Source: Salmonirosea aquatica (GTDB lineage: Bacteria > Bacteroidota > Bacteroidia > Cytophagales > Spirosomataceae). From it: DNA of 64,000 nt. Position 1 is the stretch's first letter, and each line of letters starts with the position of its first letter. The position numbers and the translations under genes were made by a program. Positions 16,530-24,931 of this stretch are shown here, piece after piece. Location: positions 2,834,501-2,898,500 of the forward strand of contig NZ_WHLY01000002.1 in NCBI RefSeq assembly GCF_009296315.1, given 5' to 3'. The notes under the pieces are model-generated. The model made no database searches. It had not been told where the DNA came from and saw nothing but the letters and a program-made list of their open reading frames with translations.

Positions 16530-18650
16530 ATGAAACAAATCACCCAAAACCTCAGAACCGGACAAACTACCCTGGAAGAGGTACCTGCCCCGCAGGTACG
16601 GCGCGGTTGTGTCCTGATCCAGACGCGCCGAAGCCTCGTGTCATTGGGTACTGAGCGCATGCTGGTGGAATTTGGGAAAGCCAACCTGCTGGACAAAGCC
16701 CGGCAGCAGCCCGATCAGGTTAAGAAAGTGTTGGATAAAGTACGAACTGACGGCTTGCGCCCTACGATGGAAGCCGTCCTGAACAAACTGGATCAGCCCA
16801 TACCTCTGGGCTACTGCCAGGTGGGCCGGGTTATTGCGGTAGGAGAAGACGTAAGCGATATCCAACTCGGCGACCGCGTGGCCAGCAACGGACCGCACGC
16901 TGAGATCGTGTGCGTACCCCGTAACCTGGTAGCCCCTATCCCGGCCTCCGTATCGGACGATGAAGCCGCTTTTACGGTCATTGGAGCCATTGGTCTGCAG
17001 GGAATCCGTTTATTGAACCCTACCCTCGGCGAAACCGTGGTGGTCGTCGGACTGGGGCTGATTGGCTTACTCACGGCCGAACTGCTGCGGATCAACGGCT
17101 GCCGGGTGGTGGGAGTGGATCTGGACGAAGCCAAGCTGGAGCTGGCCCGCGGCAAGGGAATTTTGACCTGCAACCCGACACAGGGGGATGATCCGGTGAA
17201 ATTCGTAATGGAGCTGACGGGCGGAATTGGCGCGGATGGGGTACTTATTACCGCTTCGGCTAAAAACAACGACATTATTTCCCAAGCAGCACAGATGTCG
17301 CGTAAGCGGGGAAAAATCGTGCTGATCGGCGTGGTTGGACTGGATCTCAGCCGGGCCGAATTCTATGAAAAAGAATTGACATTTCAGGTTTCCTGTTCTT
17401 ACGGGCCGGGACGCTACGACGACCTCTACGAGCAAAAAGGACGTGACTACCCCCTACCTTACGTCCGCTGGACAGAAAACCGCAACTTTCAGACTATCCT
17501 CCAGCTTCTTGCCTCCGGACTGCTGGATGTGAAGCCCTACATTACCGAAAGGATACCGCTGGCGGAGTACGATAAAATCTATGGCCAGATCGGAACATCG
17601 CGCACTATTGCATCGCTGTTGGAGTACCCGGAAGAACTTTCTGTGAAGTATACCATCCGGCACCAGGAGGTACCTTTTACGGGGCGAAAGGGCGTGGTTG
17701 GGATCATTGGTGCAGGGAATTTTACCAAAATGACCCTGCTGCCCGCGCTGAAAGGCGCGGACATCAAGTACATCGCCAGTGCTAACGGCCTGTCGGGTAC
17801 CTCGCTGGCGCAGAAGCACGGGATCGCCCAAAGTACCACCGATTACCGCGAAATTCTGCGCGACGACGAGGTGGATCTGGTGCTCATCACTACCCGCCAC
17901 CACCAGCATGCAAGCCTTACGCTGGAAGCACTGCGGAACGGAAAGCACGTTTTTGTGGAAAAGCCGCTGGCCATTTACGAAGAAGAACTTGCTGAAATCG
18001 ATCGTTTTTTTAGGGAAGGTACCCCCGCTCTGTCGCTGACGGTGGGTTTCAATCGTCGTTTCTCACCCCATGCCCGGAAGATGAAAGCCCTGCTTGGAAG
18101 CGCGCCCATGAACGTGGTGGCAACGATGAACGCGGGCTTTATTCCCGTCAACTCGTGGGTGCACGACCGTACGGTGGGCGGAGGGCGGATTCTGGGGGAG
18201 GCCTGTCATTTCATCGACCTGATTACCTACCTGACCGGCAGTCGCGTGTCTGCCGTATGCATGAATGCCTTGGGTACCCACCCTTCCGAAACGACTGATA
18301 ATGCCAGTATTTTGCTGCGATACGAAAACGGTTCTACGGGCGTGATCAATTACTTTGCCAACGGCAGTAAGGCCTATTCCAAAGAGCGGGTGGAAGTGTA
18401 TTCGCAGGATCGGACGCTGATTCTGGACAATTTCCGTACCCTCACGGGCTACGGCTTCAAGGGCTTTTCCAAATTGAAAACCCCCTTGGACAAAGGCCAT
18501 CGCGAGCAGTTCCGGCAGCTGCTGGACTCGGTACGGGCGGGCGGAACCAGCCCGATTCCGCTGGACGACCTACTGAACACAACCCGGGCTACCCTGGCGG
18601 CGGTTGAAAGCCTGCGTCAGAAGGCCTGGGTGGAGGTAGGGGTGAAATAA
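16530..18650 (+). CDS. Bi-domain oxidoreductase (MDR dehydrogenase + Gfo/Idh/MocA)
   Basis: A 706-residue fusion. The N-terminal half (about 1-370) is a medium-chain dehydrogenase/reductase with NAD fold VVVGLGLIGLL, but without the usual full set of zinc ligands. The C-terminal half (about 385-700) is a Gfo/Idh/MocA oxidoreductase with GIIGAGNFTKMTLLPAL, VLITTRHHQHA and the catalytic-lysine motif VFVEKPLA. Proteins of this architecture occur in polysaccharide and sugar-modification clusters, matching the heparinase and glycosyltransferase genes downstream. The start lies only 6 bases after the methyltransferase-TIR stop, so the polysaccharide genes may be read from the upstream transcript. 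The exact sugar substrate is unknown. Confidence 0.88.
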   Translation: MKQITQNLRTGQTTLEEVPAPQVRRGCVLIQTRRSLVSLGTERMLVEFGKANLLDKARQQPDQVKKVLDKVRTDGLRPTMEAVLNKLDQPIPLGYCQVGRVIAVGEDVSDIQLGDRVASNGPHAEIVCVPRNLVAPIPASVSDDEAAFTVIGAIGLQGIRLLNPTLGETVVVVGLGLIGLLTAELLRINGCRVVGVDLDEAKLELARGKGILTCNPTQGDDPVKFVMELTGGIGADGVLITASAKNNDIISQAAQMSRKRGKIVLIGVVGLDLSRAEFYEKELTFQVSCSYGPGRYDDLYEQKGRDYPLPYVRWTENRNFQTILQLLASGLLDVKPYITERIPLAEYDKIYGQIGTSRTIASLLEYPEELSVKYTIRHQEVPFTGRKGVVGIIGAGNFTKMTLLPALKGADIKYIASANGLSGTSLAQKHGIAQSTTDYREILRDDEVDLVLITTRHHQHASLTLEALRNGKHVFVEKPLAIYEEELAEIDRFFREGTPALSLTVGFNRRFSPHARKMKALLGSAPMNVVATMNAGFIPVNSWVHDRTVGGGRILGEACHFIDLITYLTGSRVSAVCMNALGTHPSETTDNASILLRYENGSTGVINYFANGSKAYSKERVEVYSQDRTLILDNFRTLTGYGFKGFSKLKTPLDKGHREQFRQLLDSVRAGGTSPIPLDDLLNTTRATLAAVESLRQKAWVEVGVK

Positions 18651-18664
18651 AACCCTGAATACCG

Positions 18665-18672
18665 TACCTTTG
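18665..18672 (+). promoter_or_regulatory. Candidate -7 element (TACCTTTG) before the heparinase gene
   Basis: TACCTTTG matches TAnnTTTG. With transcription starting about 18680, a GTG start at 18683 would be nearly leaderless, which favours the ATG at 18707. No clear -33 element is visible. Confidence 0.35.
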
Positions 18673-18706
18673 TCAGCGGACTGTGTTCACTTCCCCTCTT
18701 CCAGGA

Positions 18707-20638
18707 ATGAAATCTGCCATGGCACTCGGTAATTACCTACAATTGGCCCAAAACATGGGGCTTCGATACGTGTCCTTCCGGGCGTGGCGTGCCGTACAAA
18801 CCCGTACGGGTTTATTGAAAAAACGCTTTCCCACCCATCCTCCCCGCCAGACGTTTATCAGTCGGGATGCCTGGAAGAACCAGGAGAGTAGGTTTTTTTC
18901 GTTTTCACCGCCTGCCGCCCTACCTCTTGCCGAAAGCGATGCTTTGCAAAACCGGGTACGGGCACTTCACCAGGGTACCCTCACGTTTTTCAGCGCGCAG
19001 GTCTATGAAGTTACCGACTGGCTCACCAATCCTGCTACAGGCTACCGCTACGACGCCTCGAAGCATTGGACCGAAATTCCTGATTTTTCGGCCAAAGCTG
19101 GCGATATCAAGTACGTGTGGGAAAAATCGCGCTTTGCGTTTCTGTACGACCTAATCCGCTATGATTTTCATTTTCAGAAAGACCAGTCCGAACGGGTTTT
19201 TGAAGAAATAGAGAGCTGGATCGCAGAAAATCCCGTCAATCAAGGTCCGAACTGGCGGTGTAGTCAGGAAATATCGCTGCGGACGCTGAACTGGACCTTC
19301 GCTCTGCATTATTATAAAAATTCTTCTGCGCTCACCGAAACCCGCTTTGCCCGGATTGTCCAAAGCCTCTACCGACAGATGCAGCATGTGGAGGAAAACA
19401 TTCAGTTTTCGCGCCGGGCCGTCCGCAACAACCACGCCCTTACCGAAACCTTGACCCTTTACCTTGTGGGGTTGCTTTACCCTTTCTTTCCTGAAAGTGT
19501 GCGTTGGAAAACGAAGGGTAAGTGTTGGTTTGAGCAAGAGGTAGCCTATCAGATTTACGAGGACGGTACCTTTCTGCAATTTTCGATGAACTACCATCGC
19601 GTGGTAGTTCAGCTGCTGACCTGGGGTATCCAACTAGCCCACCTGAACGGCGAGCAATGGACCATGGTGGTATACGAGCGCGCCCGCAAGTCGCTTCAGT
19701 TTCTGCTGACGTGTCAGGATGCCACTACCGGCTGGCTGCCCAACTACGGCACTAACGATGGGGCGCTGTTTTTTCCGCTGACTGAATGTCATTTCCGCGA
19801 TTACCGACCCCAATTGTATGCCCTCGCGCAGGTACTCGGCCAGGCCTCTCCGTATCCTCCGGGTATTTGGCAAGAGGAGGCCGACTGGCTGGGGTTGGGG
19901 CGTTCGGAATATTCCTCCGAACCTGGGCTTGTGGTAACAAAAGCGCCAGTGACTGAAGACGTCCCCGATGGTACCTACGCCTTTGATAAAGGCGGCTACT
20001 ATGTGCTGCGCGATGGAGGTACCCTTACCTTCCTGCGCTGTGGCCACTATACCGACCGTCCTTTTCAGGCTGATAACCTGCACCTGGATATCTGGGAAAA
20101 CGGTGAGAATATTCTGCGTGATGCGGGCTCGTACCTATATAATACCGACGAACAATGGACGCGCTACTTTGCGGGAACCTCTTCCCACAACACCGTAATG
20201 CTGGGTACCTTCGACCAGATGCGTAGAGGTCCCCGGTTCATCTGGTTCGACTGGATCAAGGAAAGCCGGGCGGGTTGGTTTCAGAGTAATGCGTATATTT
20301 TTGAAGGGGAATTTACGGGCTTCTACCAGAGCGGCCAGCCCGTCACCCACCGGCGCCGGGTGACCAAGCAGGCTGGCAAAAACCGGTGGCTGGTGGAAGA
20401 CTGGCTGCACCATGCGCCGGCCGAGGTACCTATGCACCAGATCTGGCATCCGGGCGCTACTTTTTTGGATAATTATTCAATCAAATCCTTCGATCAACAG
20501 CGAGTCGAACTGACTGCTGATGAAACCGAGGGCTGGTACTCGGAGAAATACGGCCAGAAGGTAGGAGTACCCCGCCTGGTATTCAGTACCCCAGGAAGGT
20601 ACCTGAAAACGGAAATTAGCCTCATTGCGAATAGGTAG
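18707..20638 (+). CDS. Heparinase II/III family protein (alginate lyase-like)
   Basis: About 643 residues from the ATG at 18707. The N-terminal alpha-toroid part includes the conserved NWRCSQEISLRTLNW and RNNHALTETLTLYL motifs. The C-terminal part is the heparinase II/III beta-sandwich, with YYVLRDGG, RCGHYTDRPFQADNLHLDIW and SSHNTVMLG. No obvious signal peptide is seen, so it is probably a cytoplasmic or periplasmic enzyme of polysaccharide synthesis or turnover rather than a secreted digestive lyase. It sits 56 bases after the bi-domain oxidoreductase and 30 before a GT4 gene. A GTG start at 18683 is possible and would add eight residues. Confidence 0.87.
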   Translation: MKSAMALGNYLQLAQNMGLRYVSFRAWRAVQTRTGLLKKRFPTHPPRQTFISRDAWKNQESRFFSFSPPAALPLAESDALQNRVRALHQGTLTFFSAQVYEVTDWLTNPATGYRYDASKHWTEIPDFSAKAGDIKYVWEKSRFAFLYDLIRYDFHFQKDQSERVFEEIESWIAENPVNQGPNWRCSQEISLRTLNWTFALHYYKNSSALTETRFARIVQSLYRQMQHVEENIQFSRRAVRNNHALTETLTLYLVGLLYPFFPESVRWKTKGKCWFEQEVAYQIYEDGTFLQFSMNYHRVVVQLLTWGIQLAHLNGEQWTMVVYERARKSLQFLLTCQDATTGWLPNYGTNDGALFFPLTECHFRDYRPQLYALAQVLGQASPYPPGIWQEEADWLGLGRSEYSSEPGLVVTKAPVTEDVPDGTYAFDKGGYYVLRDGGTLTFLRCGHYTDRPFQADNLHLDIWENGENILRDAGSYLYNTDEQWTRYFAGTSSHNTVMLGTFDQMRRGPRFIWFDWIKESRAGWFQSNAYIFEGEFTGFYQSGQPVTHRRRVTKQAGKNRWLVEDWLHHAPAEVPMHQIWHPGATFLDNYSIKSFDQQRVELTADETEGWYSEKYGQKVGVPRLVFSTPGRYLKTEISLIANR

Positions 20639-20668
20639 CAGAACTGTTACACGACCATTACTCGCCTC

Positions 20669-21892
20669 ATGCGTATCCTATTGATCCACCAATTTTTCCT
20701 GGAAGATGACGATGGTGGAGGCTCCCGCTGGAACGAAATGAGCCGCATCTGGATCGAAGCCGGACATCAGGTGACCGTGCTGGCGGGCATGGTCCATTAC
20801 ATGGGAAGTGAATCGTCGCGCTACGAGGGCCATTATTTTCATCAAAGTACCAACCGTGACGGGGTCCGTGTGATTCGCTGCCATGTATCAGATCGCTACA
20901 ACAGCGGATTTTTGGGTCGGTTGTGGGCCTACTTTTCTTTTACGTTTTCGAGTATTTGGGGCGGGCTACGCAGGGCGAAGGGTACCTACGACGTCATCGT
21001 GGTCACCTCGCCCCCGCTGTTTGTGGGTATTACGGCCCTAGTGCTTTCGCGGTGGAAGCGTACCCCTTTCGTTTTTGAAGTAAGGGATTTGTGGCCCGAA
21101 TCGGCCATCGATACGGGCGTACTAACCAATACGCTCGTGATAAAATTCGCGTATTGGTTCGAGGGTTTTGTGTACAGGCAAGCCCGACTGATCAATGTTC
21201 TGACGCCCGCTTTCCGGGAGGCCCTCATCACTAAAAAGAATATTCCCGCCGAAAAAATCATTTTCATTCCCAACGCAGCCGACTTCGCGCTTTCCGAAGA
21301 GCTGAGGGGTACCTTCGATGCCGGGGAGTTCCGGCGGGCGCACGGTTTGGGGCAGCATTTTGTGATCACCTACGTAGGAGCGCACGGTGTGGCCAACCAT
21401 CTGGTGCAGGTACTCGATGCCGCCGAACGACTGCGCGACACCCGGGTACTTTTCCTGCTTATCGGGGATGGCATGAAGAAGAAGGAGCTCATGGCCAACG
21501 CCCGGCAACGCGGCCTGACCAACGTACGGTTTGTAGATTCCGTGCCCAAGCGGGAGGTGTTCCGGTACATCCTGGCTTCCGACATGGGTACCTCGGTGCT
21601 CAAAAAAGTCGATACTTTCAAGACCGTGTATTCCAATAAGACCTTTGACTACTTTTCGTGCAAGAAACCTGTTCTGATGGCTATTGATGGCGTGTCGCGG
21701 GAGTTGGTGGAAGCCGCCGACGCGGGCATGTTTGTGGAGCCGGAAAGTCCGGATGATTTTGCGCAGAAGGTTCGGTACTACCTGGAAAATCCTGATTTGC
21801 TGAAAAAACAGGGAGAAAACGGTTACCGGTACGCGCGGCAGCATTTCGATCGGGAAGTGCTGGCCCGGCGTTATTTATCGCTGATTTCCTAG
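20669..21892 (+). CDS. Glycosyltransferase family 4 (WbuB-like)
   Basis: A 407-residue GT-B fold enzyme. The N-terminal acceptor domain starts MRILLIHQFF with a glycine-rich GGGSRWNEMSR loop, and a conserved FVFEVRDLWPES block lies around 132-143. The C-terminal donor domain has ITYVGAHGVANH, FLLIGDGMKKKEL and the E-x7-E type region near SNKTFDYFSCKKP and MFVEPESPDDF. WbuB-type GT4 enzymes transfer sugars (such as N-acetylfucosamine) during surface polysaccharide assembly. It ends the 16.5-21.9 kb polysaccharide cluster. Confidence 0.9.
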   Translation: MRILLIHQFFLEDDDGGGSRWNEMSRIWIEAGHQVTVLAGMVHYMGSESSRYEGHYFHQSTNRDGVRVIRCHVSDRYNSGFLGRLWAYFSFTFSSIWGGLRRAKGTYDVIVVTSPPLFVGITALVLSRWKRTPFVFEVRDLWPESAIDTGVLTNTLVIKFAYWFEGFVYRQARLINVLTPAFREALITKKNIPAEKIIFIPNAADFALSEELRGTFDAGEFRRAHGLGQHFVITYVGAHGVANHLVQVLDAAERLRDTRVLFLLIGDGMKKKELMANARQRGLTNVRFVDSVPKREVFRYILASDMGTSVLKKVDTFKTVYSNKTFDYFSCKKPVLMAIDGVSRELVEAADAGMFVEPESPDDFAQKVRYYLENPDLLKKQGENGYRYARQHFDREVLARRYLSLIS

Positions 21893-22063
21893 AGGTGGAT
21901 GTTTCCCAAAAGTATACTGTCTAAAACAGAAGCGGTAGGGCCGATTTAATTTTATTGGAAAAATACGTGATTTTTGTTTCGGAAAGCCTGAATCAACCAA
22001 TTGTTGAAGGGTACCTTGTGCTTTAGCGGCTTGCCACTCAGAAACCCGGTCATTCAAAGAAAC

Positions 22064-22513
22064 ATGGACTCTCGAAAAATCCTCTCCCGCAAACGTATCG
22101 CCATTGTTGCCCACGACAACCGGAAGCCCGAACTGATGGATTGGGCCTTTTATAACCGCACGACGTTGTCCAGGCATCAGTTGTATGGCACGGGTACCAC
22201 CGGCAAAATGCTGGAAGAGATCCTGGACCAGTCCGTTACCAAGCTCCTCAGCGGGCCTCTGGGCGGCGATCAGCAGATCGGGGCGATGATCGCCGAGGAG
22301 CGGATCGACATGCTCATATTTTTCTGGGACCCCATGGCTGCCCAACCTCACGATCCTGACATCAAGGCGCTGCTGCGCCTGTGCGTGGTGTGGAATATTC
22401 CAATGGCCTGCAACCGGGCGACCGCCGATTTTCTGCTCACTTCGCACTTGATGTTTGAAGATTACGAAGCCCGGCAGACCGATTATAGTACCTACATCAA
22501 GCGGAAGGTATGA
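22064..22513 (+). CDS. mgsA: Methylglyoxal synthase
   Basis: 149 residues from the ATG at 22064; the longer open frame from 22001 lacks family likeness before that point. The enzyme converts dihydroxyacetone phosphate to methylglyoxal and phosphate, a bypass relieving sugar-phosphate stress. Signatures are AHDNRK with H17, the phosphate-binding LYGTGTTG, SGPLGGDQQIGA, the DMLIFFWDPM strand with the catalytic aspartate, QPHDPDI, and NIPMACNRATADF. Length is close to the E. coli enzyme (152). Confidence 0.95.
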   Translation: MDSRKILSRKRIAIVAHDNRKPELMDWAFYNRTTLSRHQLYGTGTTGKMLEEILDQSVTKLLSGPLGGDQQIGAMIAEERIDMLIFFWDPMAAQPHDPDIKALLRLCVVWNIPMACNRATADFLLTSHLMFEDYEARQTDYSTYIKRKV

Positions 22514-22559
22514 ACCGAAACGTAAACGGGGAGGTTTTCTTGGGTAAAAAAGCCCCGGC

Positions 22560-23177
22560 ATGAAATCTGTAAAAAATCTATTCTCCTCTGAAAATATCCG
22601 CCAAACCTACACCTACCTCGAGTACCTGGCCCTCATGGATCGAATGGTAGCCGAAAAACGGACCACTGGTCCCAAGCAATCCCCCGCACTGACTGAATAC
22701 ACGCGCCTGAACCAGTACCGTATGCGCCGGCTTGACAAAACGGTACATCTGGCCCAGGACCTGCAGCAATTGGCTTTTCAGATTGAAGCCTCCCAGACCT
22801 GGTACGTACTGACCGAAGCTTGGTGCGGCGACGCCGCCCAGTCGCTGCCTGTCATCGCCAAGGTAGCCCAATTCAACCCCCACATTACGCTCACATTGTT
22901 GCTGCGCGATGAGCATCCCGAAATCATCGATGCCTACCTGACGCGGGGTGGCAAGTCCATTCCGAAACTGATCGCCGTGGGCGCTGATGGTGCCGAGTTA
23001 TTTACCTGGGGGCCACGGCCGCAAGCTCTGCAGGAGATCGTTTGGGCCTATAAGGAGAATCCCGATCGCCCCTATGCCGAACTGCAGGAGGAAATTCAGC
23101 GCTGGTACAATACGGACAAAACCGAATCAATTCAGCGGGAACTGATTGGGCGGCTTCAGGGGAATATTGTACAATAA
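22560..23177 (+). CDS. Thioredoxin-like family protein lacking the CxxC motif
   Basis: A 205-residue cytoplasmic protein with a thioredoxin-like fold (Thioredoxin_9 type): strand WYVLTEAWCGDAAQSLPVIAK, then LTLLLRDEHPEIIDAYL and the cis-proline region KSIPKLIAV. Where classic thioredoxins have CGPC, this reads WCGDAAQ, so only the first cysteine remains. It is unlikely to be a dithiol oxidoreductase and may use a single cysteine. It lies 46 bases after mgsA and 33 before the nuoI-like gene, all on one strand. Confidence 0.82.
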   Translation: MKSVKNLFSSENIRQTYTYLEYLALMDRMVAEKRTTGPKQSPALTEYTRLNQYRMRRLDKTVHLAQDLQQLAFQIEASQTWYVLTEAWCGDAAQSLPVIAKVAQFNPHITLTLLLRDEHPEIIDAYLTRGGKSIPKLIAVGADGAELFTWGPRPQALQEIVWAYKENPDRPYAELQEEIQRWYNTDKTESIQRELIGRLQGNIVQ

Positions 23178-23210
23178 TCCCCTACTTTTGTAGGATAGTC
23201 GTGTGAAGCT

Positions 23211-24404
23211 ATGGCAGACAGTTATTTCAAAAACATCGCTGACGGAATCCGTACCACCCTGAAAGGCCTGGGCCTGACGGCGGGACATTTGTGGGCGGCG
23301 CGCAAGCGCCGAATGCCGGGTGATATTCGGAAGGATACTTTTTTTGGACAGACTGAGGGCATGGTCACGATTCAGTACCCGCTCGAAACCATCCCGATCC
23401 CCGACAATGGTAGGTATCGATTGCACAACGAGATGGACGACTGCATCGTCTGCGACAAGTGCGCCAAAGTATGTCCCGTAGACTGTATTGAGATAGAGCC
23501 CATCCGGGCCATAGAAGAAGTAGGCAAAGCTTCCGATGGCTCCCCCATCCGACTGTATGCGGCCAAGTTCGACATCGACATGGCCAAGTGCTGCTACTGT
23601 GGCCTGTGTACCACCGTGTGCCCCACCGAGTGCCTCACCATGACCAGGACATTCGATTATAGCGAATTTGACGTCCGCGACATGGTGTATGAGTACGGCA
23701 ACCTCACGCCCGCGGAAGCTGATGAGAAAAAACAACTGCTCGAACAATTCCAGAAAGAAAAGGAGGCGTTGAAAGCCGCTGCCCAGGCAGTACCTAAGCC
23801 AGAGCCGACGGCCAAACCCGCTTCCCCACGCCCGGCTTTCCGACCTACAAAACCACCCGTGGCTATTCCGCCCGGAAGCGATGAAACCGTTGAACCCACA
23901 GCCGAAAAGCAGGAATCCCCGGTCAAAAAATCCGGACCGCCTTTCCGCCCCTCCATGAAACCCAGAACGGATAAAGCTCCTGAAACGGAAGGGCCTGCCG
24001 CAGAGGTACCTTCAACCCCCAAGCCGAAACCTGTTTTCAAACCCTCTATGAAACCGGCGTCTGGCGCATCATCTCCTAAGCCGGATGCTGCCGATCAACC
24101 TCAGGAGTCGGGAGTCCCGGCCGAACGGCCGAAGCCGGCTTTCAGGCCCACGATGAAGCCAACTGATAAGGCGGTTAGTGCCGAGGCGACCGGAAAAGTA
24201 GAACCCACTACAATGGAGGGTACCGAAAAACAAAAAACTGTCTTCAAGCCTACCATGAAGCCGGCAGCTAAGCCGGTGCAGACTGAGGAAAAAATAAACT
24301 CCCCGAGTCAGGCCGAAAAACCTCTGGCTGAATTAAAACCAAAACCCGCTTTCCGACCTACGATGAAGCCACGTGGTGGTCCTGCTAAGCCTGCTGAAGA
24401 GTAG
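23211..24404 (+). CDS. nuoI: NuoI-like 4Fe-4S protein with long proline-rich repeat tail
   Basis: A 397-residue protein. Residues 1-165 match NADH-quinone oxidoreductase subunit I: two ferredoxin motifs, CIVCDKCAKVCPVDC and CCYCGLCTTVCPTEC, bind two 4Fe-4S clusters that pass electrons toward quinone in complex I. Ordinary NuoI ends soon after. Here about 200 extra residues follow: a Glu/Lys-rich helix, then a Pro/Lys/Ala/Glu-rich stretch with six copies of a P-x-F-(R/K)-P-(T/S)-(M)-K-P motif. The tail is probably disordered. No other nuo genes occur in the window, so this gene stands alone. TACTTTTG at 23183-23190 may be its -7 promoter element. Confidence 0.85.
   Translation: MADSYFKNIADGIRTTLKGLGLTAGHLWAARKRRMPGDIRKDTFFGQTEGMVTIQYPLETIPIPDNGRYRLHNEMDDCIVCDKCAKVCPVDCIEIEPIRAIEEVGKASDGSPIRLYAAKFDIDMAKCCYCGLCTTVCPTECLTMTRTFDYSEFDVRDMVYEYGNLTPAEADEKKQLLEQFQKEKEALKAAAQAVPKPEPTAKPASPRPAFRPTKPPVAIPPGSDETVEPTAEKQESPVKKSGPPFRPSMKPRTDKAPETEGPAAEVPSTPKPKPVFKPSMKPASGASSPKPDAADQPQESGVPAERPKPAFRPTMKPTDKAVSAEATGKVEPTTMEGTEKQKTVFKPTMKPAAKPVQTEEKINSPSQAEKPLAELKPKPAFRPTMKPRGGPAKPAEE
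23826..24376 (+). repeat. In-frame repeats encoding six F(R/K)P(T/S)MKP motifs
   Basis: Within the nuoI-like tail a nine-residue motif recurs six times (PAFRPTKPP, PPFRPSMKP, PVFKPSMKP, PAFRPTMKP, TVFKPTMKP, PAFRPTMKP) at intervals of about 27-44 residues. The DNA copies differ at third positions, so selection seems to act on the protein. Confidence 0.85.
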
Positions 24405-24412
24405 AGGGGTAC

Positions 24413-24745
24413 CTAGTAGCGCTTGCGCGGTGTAGGCATTTCGTCGATTCCCAGGGTAGTTAGGTGGGGGTTGAGAATTTGGGTGGTGATTTTTAATTCA
24501 AAATACCGAACTCCTTCCACTACGAAAATGTGCCTGAACCAGCCCCGACTTTTCAAACCTCGGTACACACTCGAATAGCTGACCGTCCCCGACCAACCCT
24601 GCGCACCCAAAGCCGTGTGCAGCGTATCCAGCGCTTTTTTCAGATTGGAAAAATAGGTAAGAGACTCCTGAGCCGTTTCGAACGGATTGGCCTTGATCAG
24701 AGGTACAATACTTAATTCATATATGGTTTGCTGTTTAGCCGCCAT
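24413..24745 (-). CDS. Hypothetical protein, 110 residues
   Basis: This small basic protein has no signal peptide or membrane segment. It contains KALDTLHTALGAQGWSG and SVYRGLKSRGWFRHIFV, suggesting a small alpha/beta fold. I do not recognise the family. It converges on the nuoI-like gene (8 bases between stops), and its codon use looks like its neighbours', including one nearby GGTACC. The 186-base gap upstream is AT-rich and ends in a terminator facing the ABC gene. Confidence 0.65.
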   Translation of the reverse strand: MAAKQQTIYELSIVPLIKANPFETAQESLTYFSNLKKALDTLHTALGAQGWSGTVSYSSVYRGLKSRGWFRHIFVVEGVRYFELKITTQILNPHLTTLGIDEMPTPRKRY

Positions 24746-24890
24746 TTTTGCCGAATTGTGGATAAATCACCAGGTTTTGACATAAAACTCAATTTGTGTC
24801 AATTTTTGTGAAAAATAATAGAACTATTTTTCAAAGGCAAAACTTTTCAAGGTGACCAGGCGTTTTATGTATGTTGTTTTATTCAACGAA

Positions 24891-24923
24891 AAGGCCGGAC
24901 TCTCAAGAATCCGGCCTTTTTGC
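24891..24923. terminator. Terminator of the ABC ATPase gene
   Basis: Stem AAGGCCGGA / TCCGGCCTT with a ten-base loop has an A-rich left flank (T-rich on the minus strand) and a T run on the right. It lies 9 bases past the stop of the minus-strand ABC gene. Confidence 0.85.
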
Positions 24924-24931
24924 TTTTCAAG

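Noticed and set aside
23826-24376. Regular repeats that could resemble a CRISPR array
   Set aside because: The repeats are in frame, encode the NuoI tail motifs and vary at third positions. No unique spacers of constant length and no cas genes are present. No CRISPR array was found elsewhere.
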